A stretch of 64,000 nucleotides of DNA. Origin: Aphanomyces cochlioides (taxonomy: Eukaryota; Oomycota; Saprolegniomycetes; Saprolegniales; Verrucalvaceae). The notes beneath the pieces are model-generated. The model was not told the origin of the DNA. It searched no databases and saw only the letters and a program-made list of their open reading frames with translations. Made by a program: the position numbers and the translations under genes. Below are positions 39,260 to 48,798 of this stretch, in pieces. Within the stretch, counting starts at the first letter, position 1, and each line of letters begins with the position of its first letter. The stretch spans positions 310,001-374,000 of the forward strand of contig JAHQRK010000018.1 of assembly GCA_019828595.1 (NCBI GenBank), read 5' to 3'.

Positions 39260-40405
39260 GTGCCCCCCCTCATCGATGTTGCCATCACAGTTCTCCCGTG
39301 TCTCGTCAAGTCATACGTCACGATTCCTTGTCGAACATCGGCACTCTCGGGAAAGCTCTATGTTGCTGAGCTGCTAGCTACGTCGAGCGAAGCGCGTTTT
39401 CGTGAAATGTCGCGCATGTCCAAAGCAACGTTTTTACTCCTCGTTGAGCGTTTAGAAGTTCATGGTCTACGAGGCAGCTCAAATGTCCAAACTGCCGAGA
39501 AATTGCTGATCACATTGTACATATTAAGTGGTGCGTCAAACCGGAACACTCAAGAGCGCTTCCAGCACAGCGGCGAGACAATTTGCCGCGTTCTCCGTGA
39601 TGTCCTTGTTGCGATAGGGCGCATGCAAAAGGAATACATCGTGCAATACAATTCTCCTGCAACCCCTGCGCCAATTCGTCGGAATAAGAAGTGGTTTCCT
39701 TTCTTTGCAAATTGTATCGGCGCCATCGATGGTACTCACATTCCTGCTGTAGTTTCCAGCTCTATTCGAGCGAGATTTCGATATCGCAGTGGTGGCATTT
39801 TACAAAATGTCTTTGCCGCTTGTTCTTTTGACATGCGATTTACCTTCTTACTAGCTGGCTGGGAAGGCTTTGCTCATGATGGTAGAGTTCTTGAAGACGC
39901 ATATGTCAATGGTTTTGAACGTCAAAGCGACCGATATTATCTGGGCGACGCTGGCTACGCTCTTTCGCCTTTTGTGCTGACACCATATCGTGATGTACGT
40001 TATCATTTGATAGAATTCAAAGAAGGGAACAAGAAACCACGCAATATGCAAGAGCTCTTTAACTTGCGGCACTCGTCATGCCGCAATGTTATCGAGAGAA
40101 CCTTCGGCGTTGTGAAGAAACGATTCCCCATCTTGTCCCGAATGCCGTCCTATCCATACAAGCGCCAAGTGAGCATTGTACTCGCGGTTTGCACCATTCA
40201 CTATTTCATTCGGTGCCACCAAGGCTTCACGGACGAGTACGACGTTGAGGACGAAGCTGACGTGTCTCCCAGCCAACAAAACCGCACTTCCAACGAGGAG
40301 ATCGACGAAGCGCAGGATGATCTTGGCGCTGCAGCAATGCGCGATTCCATCGCGACGGCAATGTGGGCATCATACACAGCATTGAGACTTCGGTCGACGA
40401 TGTAG
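39260..40405 (+). CDS. Harbinger (DDE_Tnp_4) transposase, N-terminus probably frameshifted
   Basis: The open frame of about 380 codons has the DDE triad: IGAIDGTHIPA (first Asp), YYLGDAGYAL (second Asp) and NVIERTFGVVKKRF (Glu). The helix-rich N-terminal part (MSKATFLLLVERLEVHG) is the DNA-binding region. The frame has no ATG at its beginning; the natural ATG at 39249 lies in another frame, and a run of seven C at 39263-39269 separates the two. A one-base length change in that run would join them, so this copy may be inactive, or translation starts at a later Met. The tail is acidic. Confidence 0.8.
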   Translation: MPPLIDVAITVLPCLVKSYVTIPCRTSALSGKLYVAELLATSSEARFREMSRMSKATFLLLVERLEVHGLRGSSNVQTAEKLLITLYILSGASNRNTQERFQHSGETICRVLRDVLVAIGRMQKEYIVQYNSPATPAPIRRNKKWFPFFANCIGAIDGTHIPAVVSSSIRARFRYRSGGILQNVFAACSFDMRFTFLLAGWEGFAHDGRVLEDAYVNGFERQSDRYYLGDAGYALSPFVLTPYRDVRYHLIEFKEGNKKPRNMQELFNLRHSSCRNVIERTFGVVKKRFPILSRMPSYPYKRQVSIVLAVCTIHYFIRCHQGFTDEYDVEDEADVSPSQQNRTSNEEIDEAQDDLGAAAMRDSIATAMWASYTALRLRSTM

Positions 40406-40488
40406 ACTAGCGCTCGTAAGTATAATTGTGATAACTAGAAAGTCAATGACATCACACATTTTCATGTCATTCTTTGTTTAATCTAGTG

Positions 40489-41440
40489 CTAATCCATGGC
40501 ATCCAAATCTTCAACAGTGATGGAGCAAATCTCTGCAATCAACTCTAATCGAGATGGATTGCCAATATTCAAGAATAGAACGTCGGCGGAAGGTGTCATC
40601 GTCAAGTATCGGGCGAAATCCAAATTCTGTCGAGGTGTCAAAGGGATCTTCATACTTTGAAACAACTTCAACGCTTGCTCCGCAGTCGATGGTGCCTTTG
40701 AGATCCGACCTTCATGAATGGCTTGTAGGGTTTGGGCTAAAATAAGCAGACTGTCTGCGACAGTGTTGCTGCGACGCACCGTTCTCGCCTCCTTTGCAGC
40801 AGGGAGAGGCTCACGACGAGGCAAATTGTCGTCACGTACAGTGCTAGTATCACTTGCGTGGTCACTTACAACCTCGGTGTCATAAATGGGGCTTTCATAC
40901 GTCGATTCCTCAAAATCATTTGCCGTCGAAGCATCCGAGACGGCAAATTCACCAGTAGCAACAGCTCCAGAGAAGATGGCATGCACTTGGTCGTAGAAAG
41001 GAAAGGGTTTATTACTATGATCTTGCATGAATTTTGATTAATAAGCGATTTTAAAACGTACCGATAGATTGCGCTCTTTGGATGGGCTGCAATGTACGAT
41101 GACCAGACCTCCTCGGGAGCTGTGGGTAGCCCGACGGCTGCGTCCCATCCGAATCCAGAGTTTGTTCGCAGCGCATGTACGCGAGAATATTCAGCCTTTA
41201 GACCACTCAAACGACCTTGTACTTGGGTCTTTGTATATCTCATGTCGGCTCTCTCGTTGAAAACACGCAGGAGTCGGGTCCAACCGTTCTTTTTCAAGCC
41301 ACCAGCGTCCGTTCCTTTGCCTATAACATCGTTCAAGTGGCAGGTTGATTTGGTAGAGGATTACCTCGCGCTAGCTCTCGGCAAAAGCAATCGAGAAGGA
41401 TTGCGGTGCGCTCCTCCGTCCAGCTTGCCTTCGTGGCCAT
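40489..41440 (-). CDS. Harbinger-associated MYB/SANT-like (trihelix) protein (3 exons)
   Basis: Exons 41440-41365, 41320-41062 and 41014-40489 (introns 44 and 47 nt) give 286 residues. The MYB/SANT-like DNA-binding domain starts KASWTEERTAILLDCFCREL and continues GWTRLLRVFNERADMRYTKT, then QVQGRLSGLKAEYSRVHAL, NSGFGWDAA and NKPFPFYDQVHAIF, a typical Myb_DNA-bind_3 layout. In PIF/Harbinger elements this second protein recruits the transposase to the ends and to the nucleus. The C-terminal half is Ser/Thr/Asp-rich with a helical end. The frame is intact, unlike the transposase start. Confidence 0.8.
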
Positions 41441-41829
41441 TTCTGAATTCACTTACGTCCACAGAAGCGATGGATTGGACCTTATTTCTACGAGTTGATT
41501 GGACGAAAAGATATATTTCAAAACAGAGTTTGAGATAGCCAAACATGCAAGCACACGACCAAACGCTTGAACACAAAATCCCTAATCGGCCTCCCAGCCA
41601 TTATGTACTTGATATTCAAGTGAAACTCTGTATCGAAACAAGTCAGGCCACCTTAAAAGTGGCATTCTATAAATAGATGCCACTTTTGCCGATACTAACT
41701 TTGCGCTGGATGCCGAAATTAAGTGTCGTTTTTGCGCACCAATCAGGCCTGTTTGCGCAAGCAATTCATTCGCAATTCGTGGTTTGCGCTGTTTGCTGCT
41801 TGCGTTAGTTCACTTAGTTGTCACCCTCG

Positions 41830-43303
41830 ATGTCGGCGAAGGCTGCAAAGCGCGCGACGCCATTCCAGACAGCACACTTGCTCGAGTATGGCCTCAAGAT
41901 CGCCCAGCGAGATGAGCACGGGCAGGTGACCGCAGTGCTGTGCAACTTCTGCGAGTACAGCGGCCGTGAGGAGGACACGATACGACGCGCAAACGCCGGC
42001 GCACTGAAAACACGCAGCAGTTCCAGCCGCCGTATCGCCCCGAGAACTACCGGAAGCATCACCTAGGGCAGCATCCGACGGAGTGGGACATGTACATGAA
42101 GATGCCACTCGACGAGAAGTGGATGTATTTCGAGAAGAGGCTGTCTCGTCGCAGCACCCTTCATCATTACCATGTATAACATTGGTATATGGACCTGTCG
42201 TCGAACACGCTGGCGTTCAAGGTGCGGGCTTCCATCGTCGATACGCTTTCTCTGTCTACCTGCGCGGCCAGAGTAATCTGATAACATCAATGGGCGTCAA
42301 GTGTCCAAAAAAGACAAATCGATGGCTGCACCTGGGCCGACTACTGAACTGGTTGGTCAAGTACCGCGTGCCTCTGTTGCGCCATGTCGCCGATAAGCAG
42401 CCAGCCGCCGCGCCAGACGAGTTGTGGTGGACCATCACGTTCGGCATTCGGCCGGCGATCGCGAGGATTGACATCACCTGGACAATCCTGCAGCGGCACG
42501 AGACCGTCCTCGAAGAGCAGCACCATGCCCTCGCCGAACTGGTTGGTGCTCTCAGCGTCATGCTCTCGGTGAAACGCGTGGCGGGCGATCGATCGTATGA
42601 AGATGAAGGTCTGTATCCGGGCAGCTATGTGATCGACGGCGAGCTTTGGGTCCTCATCTCCGATGTCATGCTGCATCTGGAGGACCAAAGGTTGGCGGCG
42701 CAGACCATGGTTCAGTCGCTGTCGAATGACGACCAGACGACCGCGCTCGTCGAGATTGCCAAGTACTTCATGTTGATAATCAACGGCGTCGAGGCGATCG
42801 AGGCCGAGCGCGACGGCGCAAACCAGCCCGCCCGTGTATTGGCGCCGCCTGTTCTACCGTCCAGCATCGCCAAGATGCGTATCAGTGTCTTCATCCGCGA
42901 GGTTCTGAACCCGTATCGCGATCGTCTCCATCAGTTCTGGTCGCCGGCCAAGATCGAACAGATCGAAGAAGAGCACAAGCAGCTGTTCACGGCATACCGC
43001 GATGACACCAATTTCCGAGCGAAGCTGGACAAGCATACGCATACGACCGGGTTCAACGCAGGCTGGAGCGCCATTGACAACAACGGTCGGAAGTTCGCGA
43101 CTATTTGCTCTTTCATGGCCAACCTGGCGGTCGTCTTCGCCAACACCGCTTCGGTCGAGGGCGACTTCAGCATTTTGAAGGGTGAGAAGGACGAGTTCCG
43201 CACCAGCCTGGGCCACCTGGCGCTGGAAGGCATATTCCAAGCCAAGCAGTTCGAGCAGATCCGGAAGCTGTACTCCTTGCGGCACCCGTCAGCCAGCGCT
43301 TGA
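41830..43303 (+). pseudogene. hAT/BED-like transposase, frame-disrupted
   Basis: The N-terminal part has a BED-like finger split by a frame change: AVLCNFCEYSGREE in one frame (to about 41985), then FQPPYRPENYRKHHLGQHP in another. A further change near 42180-42260 leads to the long C-terminal frame (to 43303). That frame contains SNLITSMGVKCPKK, HQFWSPAKIEQIEEEHKQLF and FANTASVEGDFSIL, which resembles the hAT C-terminal dimerisation region. Codons are strongly G/C-ending, unlike neighbouring genes. The breaks are either unrecognised introns or true frameshifts; decay is more likely because no GT-AG solution was found. Confidence 0.65.
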
Positions 43304-44319
43304 TCGGTCTCCAGACTCTCCACGGACCCCTACACCAGCCTTAATACACAGTCAAGGCTTCAACGAACAATGAACGAATGATTTGATCCTCATTTTCTGC
43401 TATTTTGAGCTCCATTACAGCCTGTGCCACATGTGCCACATAATCAATATTTTGTAAATCATATAGGGGAAAATATATGCTCCAGTAAATCAAATGATTT
43501 ACAATTTCGATAAGCTCATTTTTTATTCTGCATTATTATTCAAAACAGTATGAATATTTGTATGAAATTTAATAAATTTTCTTCGGAGAGACTCGCAGAG
43601 AAAACGCAAATGCTTCGATTTACTGGAAGGAAAGCCAATCAGACTTCAAAGAATTAACAAAAAGCTCCCCAATACCGGGTAATTATCGATTTTGATCTAA
43701 GAACGCAAGCCAAAACCGCAGCAGGAGCCTGCGCACAAAGGCTATGCATCGCATATTGGACAGGTAAAAGAGAATAGTCTTGACCAACAAGACAACTTCC
43801 TGCGGCCGAGCTCTGAGGCTAAAGATGGGACAAAATTAAACTTCTCGACTGTTGAATGTCGTCCCATCTTTAACCTGAGAGTTTGGTCGTCTCCATTAAG
43901 TTCCAGAAAAGTGCCCTGCTTGTGGCGACAACGTGAATGATATATTTCTGCTGCTTATTATGCTTGTCAATTGCATTACATGTAGGGATATCACCATGCA
44001 GGAGTTGAGTGGAAGTGCGCAATTTCATTCTACTCATAATAAAAAATCTTTAGCGGAATCAAAACCCGCTTGCATTGCACGTGCGCTTTTCTGGATCGCT
44101 CAGCAGTAATCAGACCCAGAAATGCACTGCGAAGCAAGCATAAAGTTTGGTTAGTCCTCAGGCACATGCAGTGTGCCTTGCTTATGAAGTATTTCTGCCC
44201 AATCGTCCACTCTATTGGACTCTAATTGGAGGATAATCTTGTGTAAATCAGGCGATTTACGATTTCTGACAACAAGTCAATTAACATTGGCCGATGCGCC
44301 TAAATTAAGCTAATCGTAC
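43304..44319. other. AT-rich 3-prime part of the hAT-like element
   Basis: No gene is seen. A 12-bp perfect inverted repeat (TAAAGATGGGAC at 43820-43831, GTCCCATCTTTA at 43861-43872) would form a hairpin with a 29-nt loop. Confidence 0.45.
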
Positions 44320-44557
44320 TAATAGTGGCAAATGCCACTATTAAGGTGGCCTGTAAGTTGATATGAGATTGTTCTTTCTTTACGAAACTATGTCGTCGTC
44401 ACGGTGAGCACATTGGGTGGAGTTGCCATTCGACGCACTGGCTTTGTATCAATGCGAGTTGCACAATTGCTATCTACAACAGCCACGCTACACTAGGGAA
44501 ACAATATCTCGAGAGTGAGCTCGATGCCCGTCGCACTTTCACAAACACAAAACAGAA

Positions 44558-44679
44558 TAGGGGGAATCAAATGAGAGAATTTGCTTTTCCTTTTTGTTTT
44601 CGATCTCTTCGAAAAGCAAAACTCGAAAAGCAAAGTCGAAACGCAAAAGCAGCCGATTTTTCTAATTTGATTCCCCCTA
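44558..44679. mobile_element. MITE-like foldback element
   Basis: TAGGGGGAATCAAAT at 44558-44572 is matched exactly in inverted orientation by ATTTGATTCCCCCTA at 44665-44679. The 92-bp interior is itself foldback-rich (gcttttc and gaaaagc motifs repeated). At 122 bp with no coding capacity, this is the structure of a miniature inverted-repeat element; GGGGG ends suggest the PIF/Harbinger group. A target duplication is not clear. Confidence 0.65.
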
Positions 44680-45188
44680 ATGAGCGAGCCCGCTCACACA
44701 ACAAATGACGACGACCTGCGGCCACTGTCAGCACCTTTTATGGACTGCGATATACCCACTTTCAATTTTAAGTTGCAACCTTGTCGCGGCGGCAACGACA
44801 TCCTGAAGTGCACTAAACTAATCAGTCGACATCGTCGGCAAGAAGCTGGAGTATCGTGGTGGACATATCCCTTACTTCGGTGAGCATGAAGACGTTGCTT
44901 GAGTGTAAAACAGATAAGAACTAAATATATCTATTATATTGGCTATTATTGATTAAATTTATCCAATCAAAATGAATTATTATCGCCTAATATGACTTCG
45001 CAAGAGTTCAGGTTGTGCAATCTTGGGCGATTGACTTTCTTTCTCAGGTTGGTCGTAGACAAGCCAGAATTACAATCGAATTCCACGAAGACAACGCTTT
45101 CTATGGATCCTAGTTGCTTTGTTCTCTCGCTTTGCCGCTTGAGTGTAGGATATAAAATGCCAGCCCATGTGCTCCTATTTATTTACAT
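44680..45188. other. intergenic, no gene seen
   Basis: No credible coding frame. A CCAATCA near 44963 may be an outlying member of the following CCAAT array. Confidence 0.35.
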
Positions 45189-45306
45189 TGATTGGTCAAA
45201 TAAAGAAACATTCATGATTTTGATTGGCTAATTTTCAGTCCAAGGTCAGCCACAACGGATAATTATATTCTGATTGGGTAATAAAAGTTTACTGTTGTCT
45301 GATTGG
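45189..45306. promoter_or_regulatory. phased TGATTGG array upstream of dihydrodiol dehydrogenase
   Basis: TGATTGG begins at 45189, 45221, 45271 and 45300 (steps 32, 50 and 29 bp), all in the same orientation and pointing towards the ATG at 45366. Context is the same AT-rich filler as in the other arrays. Confidence 0.55.
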
Positions 45307-45365
45307 ATGAAAAATTTATGTACTTTTTCAGGCTATGTGTCATTTTCATATTTGCCACGACGACG

Positions 45366-46492
45366 ATGGCGCCACTTCGATGGGGAATTTTGGGCTGCGG
45401 CAAGATCAGTAGCGACTTTGTGAATGGATTGCACTTGGTCCAAGACGCAAAGATTGTAGCCTGCGCCGCTCGATCGCTTGAAACATCGTCTGCCTTTGCC
45501 AAACTCCACAGTACGACTTTTGACATGCATCCGAGACGATCAGTCATTTTCTGTAGGCATTCCACAAAGCTACGACTCATACGAAGCCTTGGTCAGCGAT
45601 CCTCAAGTCGATGTTGTCTATGTTGGCACAGTTCATACGTATCACCACCCACATGCGATTCTCGCCCTCTCTCATGGCAAACACGTGCTCGTGGAAAAGC
45701 CTATGGCGATGAACCAACGCGACGCGACCGAGATGGTCGAGCTCGCCAAATCCAAGAATCTCTTCTTACTCGAAGGAATGTGGACGCGCTTCTTTCCCGC
45801 CATTCGTCGTGTGCAAGAACTGTTGAAATCTGGTGCTATCGGCGACGTTCATGCAGTTCATTCTGACATCGGTTTTGCATTTGCACCTGATAACGATCGT
45901 ATCTGGTTGCGTGAATTGGGCGGTGGTGGTCTCCTCGACATTGGTATGCAATGGGATTTTGTTTTCATTGAATATTTGAAATGTAGGAATCTACCCGCTC
46001 GGTTTTGTCTCGATGGCGTATTCTGGCGAAGTCCCCAAAGCAATTCAAACAGCTGGCCGCACTTCAGACCAAGGCGTTGATGTTTATGCTGTCGTAACAT
46101 TGCAGTACGCCAAGAACCGCTACGGCACGATTCAGTACTCGTGTTTGGCCAACTATCGCGAAGAAACCACGATCATTGGATCGAAAGGCTCGATTAAAAT
46201 CCAAACCCCCGCGCATGCTCCGACCACGCTCTCGATTCAAATTGCAGGACATGCTGAAGAAAGTGTGACGTACCCGCTTCCAACGCCTGCCGCGAATGCG
46301 GTGCCATTTAACTTTGGTGACGTGGCTGTTGGATTGACGTATGAAGCTGAAGCTGTGACTGCTGCGATCCAGCGTGGCGAACGTACATGCGCGGAATATC
46401 CAGTGACAGAATCGCTCTTCATGGCGGGCGTCATGGATCAAATCCGCAAAGATCTGGGTGTTGTCTATGACGCTGATCATAAATCGGCGTAA
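45366..46492 (+). CDS. Gfo/Idh/MocA oxidoreductase, dimeric dihydrodiol dehydrogenase-like (3 exons)
   Basis: Exons 45366-45510, 45557-45943 and 45987-46492 (introns 46 and 43 nt) give 345 residues. The N-terminal Rossmann fold begins LRWGILGCGKISSDF (GxGxxA/S type dinucleotide motif). The family catalytic block HGKHVLVEKPMAMN follows, with the conserved EKP Lys, then LLEGMWTRFFPAIRRVQELL, GGGGLLDIGIYPLGF and a C-terminal beta-sheet domain. Closest family by motif is trans-1,2-dihydrobenzene-1,2-diol dehydrogenase / D-xylose dehydrogenase, NADP-dependent sugar or diol oxidation in the cytosol. The exact substrate cannot be read. The start at 45366 is preferred over upstream Mets because the Rossmann motif normally lies within ten residues. 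Confidence 0.9.
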
Positions 46493-46568
46493 ATCCAAAC
46501 ACAACGAAGGCTGTCGATCGTCTCCGCGTATAAATAAATCGAAGCAATGCTACAGACGAGCAATCTCT

Positions 46569-48271
46569 CTAGTCTTCGCTTTGATCTTCGTCTGAATCGA
46601 TTTGGTGTCGCTGCAGTCTTCGCTGGTGTTTTGCTGTTCTTGGATGAGCTTCATCGTCGTCTTCGTCGTCAGAATCCGACTCGACATGGCGCTTCCGTCG
46701 AAATGTTGAGCGGACTGCTGGAGCTTCTTCTTCCTCCTCCTCTTCCTCTTCATCTCGTTCTTCTTCGTCAGAGTGGTGCTCTCCCACGTCTGAGTCTTCA
46801 TGAGCTAAGAAGGAATCCTCGCTGTCGTAATGATTCGCTCGACCATGATCCATGATGGCATCCAAGTCGTCTTCCGAGTCATCCCACTCATCTTGACGAC
46901 GCCGCAGAGTCGACGCTTGGTTACGATCGAGGAGCAATGGACGTGGCCGTCCAGATCGTTGTAGTTCGCTCTGGACATGCAACGGCGATGAACCGCCAGG
47001 ATCTCGAATTTCCGTCACGATTTCAATGAAGACATCATGCTCTAAATCTTCAAAGCGGAACAAATACATTCCTAGCGACATTCACAAGTCACCGCCTCAA
47101 TCGATAGCGAGGAAAGCAACTCACCATGAGGTACATCAAGACGAAGGTTTGGGAATTCAATCATGCCTTGACGTGCGGACGTTTGCCGTCGAAGAAGTGG
47201 CTGTTCTAAATCCTACAAGTCCATTTCTCAATCAGCATTCGACATTAAAGCGATGGAAATTTACATCATTGGCAAATACAGTCAAGCGGACACTGCCAAA
47301 GAAGTTTGGCACAACCAGTGCATCATCTTCACCAGACTCTGCCATGAAGACGGGAAACCCCGAGTCGCTCTCTTCATCCTGCACCACAATGATGAGAAGC
47401 ATGAATATGGTGAAATTGCCGACCTCTTCCATTTGAAGCATGGCGATTTGACACGTTTGGCCATCGACATAGGCTTCAAAAATGCTTGGAAACTCCACCA
47501 GACCAAAGGCAAGGCTATGGTGCCAGTGATGAGGGAGTTGGAGTGACAGGATTACCGCATGGTCAAACGGCCGTCGATGTTTTCATCGTTGGGATCCATG
47601 ACAATGGAACGGCGAATGCGAAGTTCCTCGGCCACGTGTTCTTCGAGACGCATGATCCATGGATTGCTATCTATACCTAAAATTTAGTTAATCCATGTGG
47701 AAAGCAGTGAGTAGGACGTACCGCCGTCGTTGTAAGGTCTTTGGTTGCTCTGATAGGGATGCATGTCTAGACTATCTCGCGCATCCTCCAAGCCAACGCG
47801 CGGTTGTTCGCGTCGATGGTTGTCCTCGATTGAGACTTCCGATGCATTCGTCGTGTATCGAATCTCTTGCTGGACTTCAAAGATCGCTTTTGCGGCTTGA
47901 AACTGAGCTTCTTCCTCGGCTTCCTCTTTACCGTCGGGATACATTATGCGAATCACGTTCCAGAGCTTCACGTTGACATTGAGTTTGTCCACACATCCAC
48001 ATAAGGGTTCTCTACAGATTGCACACGTGCATTGATCTGTAGTGCCTTGCGCTTCACACGATTTCAGCAAGCACAAGCGACTATCGTTCAATTATCAGCT
48101 ACCGTCTCCAACTCGACATTTCGTACCAAAAGGAATGGCCGCACGCCAATGTCATGGGCTAGAAAACACACAAATCAGGCAAGCGGAATACACTACGCTG
48201 TTTACCTTATAGAGGCATTCATGGCAGATAATGCACTGAAGCTCTTCCAGGACTTGACTGCGCTCGTCCAT
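46569..48271 (-). CDS. RING-finger protein with acidic C-terminus (7 exons)
   Basis: Exons 48271-48206, 48158-48127, 48080-47722, 47676-47556, 47514-47265, 47212-47125 and 47071-46569 give 472 residues; all phases agree. The RING is assembled across three exons: CIICHECLYKPMTLACGHSF, CRLCLLKSC, CTCAICREPL, a C3HC4 pattern with the ligands in order. It is followed by a helical Glu-rich segment (GKEEAEEEAQFQAAKAIFEV), a middle domain I do not recognise and an acidic/His-rich tail with a run of nine Glu. Probable E3 ubiquitin ligase; the overall shape is reminiscent of nuclear RING proteins acting on chromatin, which is speculative. The unusual split of the RING by introns explains why no single frame shows it. 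Confidence 0.75.
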
Positions 48272-48388
48272 GTTCTCAAGGTGAGACAGCAAAATGTAGA
48301 AACCCCTTAAACCCTTTTCTCTTAAACCCTTGTCAAGTTGAAACCCTACACCCCTAAATCCTTGATACCAAAACAGGATTGGTGAAAG
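48272..48388. promoter_or_regulatory. telomere-like block in a 117-bp bidirectional promoter
   Basis: ACCCCTTAAACCC, CTTAAACCCTTG, GAAACCCTACACCCCTAAATCC and related units (48298-48360) fill the gap between the RING gene (minus) and the LYR gene (plus). Confidence 0.55.
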
Positions 48389-48754
48389 ATGCAAGACCAA
48401 CGTCGCCACGTCCTGCGCCTGTACAAAGCATGCCTTGCGTCAGCACTCAAGTGTCCAGAGCAAAACCACAGAGAGACAATGCGAGCTTATGTACGCATCA
48501 AATTTCGTGACAAGATGCACGTTCGCGATACCAAAGCAGTCTCAAGATTGATTGCCGACGCAACGGAAGAGCTAGACCGCATGGAATATTACCATTCCAT
48601 GTACCGCGCTGGACAAGCTCAAAAGCAAGCCAAAGCTAGCTCTACCCCAACCATGCGACTGGCTGCGCATTGTCCTAATTGCAACTATGAGTTCACGTCG
48701 GAGAAAGCCAAGTTTTGTAGCGAATGTGGCGTTCAACGACCAACTCTTGTTTAA
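48389..48754 (+). CDS. LYR-motif protein with C-terminal zinc ribbon
   Basis: This 121-residue intronless protein has a complete LYR/Complex1_LYR domain at residues 6-65: the motif itself (VLRLYKACLASA), then NHRETMRAYVRIKFRDKMHV, the basic cluster and the third helix ending ELDRMEYYHSMY. LYR proteins bind acyl carrier protein in mitochondria to help assemble respiratory complexes or Fe-S clusters. Uniquely, residues 90-117 add a zinc ribbon, HCPNCNYEF and FCSECG (two CxxC pairs). I know of no standard LYR protein with this tail. The stop is 44 nt from the converging dynein stop. Confidence 0.8.
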   Translation: MQDQRRHVLRLYKACLASALKCPEQNHRETMRAYVRIKFRDKMHVRDTKAVSRLIADATEELDRMEYYHSMYRAGQAQKQAKASSTPTMRLAAHCPNCNYEFTSEKAKFCSECGVQRPTLV

Positions 48755-48798
48755 TAAACAGCAGCACGGCAATCGTGCTACGTACTCTATATCATACT

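Larger units (their letters stand above)
39024..41585. mobile_element. PIF/Harbinger DNA transposon with transposase and MYB-like genes
   Basis: The element runs from GGG at 39027 to CCC at 41582, flanked on both sides by TAA (39024-39026 and 41583-41585), the 3-bp TWA target duplication expected for PIF/Harbinger. It carries the two standard genes convergently: a DDE transposase (plus) and a trihelix/MYB-SANT protein (minus). Terminal inverted repeats are poor beyond GGG/CCC, although GTTTGGTTGCACAAAA repeats twice near the left end (around 39040 and 39118) and GTTTGGTCGTGTGC occurs inverted at the right end. Boundaries are therefore tentative. Confidence 0.65.
41644..44353. mobile_element. 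hAT-like DNA transposon with 23-bp TIRs and terminal hairpins
   Basis: The left end CAGGCCACCTTAAAAGTGGC (41644) and the right end, read inverted from 44353, CAGGCCACCTTAATAGTGGC agree over 23 bp with one mismatch. Immediately inside each TIR is a hairpin: 41655-41665 with 41677-41687 (AAAAGTGGCAT arms) and 44320-44330 with 44333-44343 (TAATAGTGGCA arms). No exact 8-bp target duplication is visible. The internal gene is far more GC-rich than its surroundings, and the 3-prime kilobase is AT-rich. The left end is only about 60 bp from the Harbinger right end. Confidence 0.75.

Noticed and set aside
44680..44883. Short plus-strand ATG frame after the MITE
   Set aside because: No domain, no splice partner and low-complexity context; not supported as a gene.
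47253..47546. Plus-strand frame of 97 codons with coding appearance
   Set aside because: The opposite strand carries exon 5 of the RING gene with consistent splice phases on both sides, so the plus frame is its shadow.
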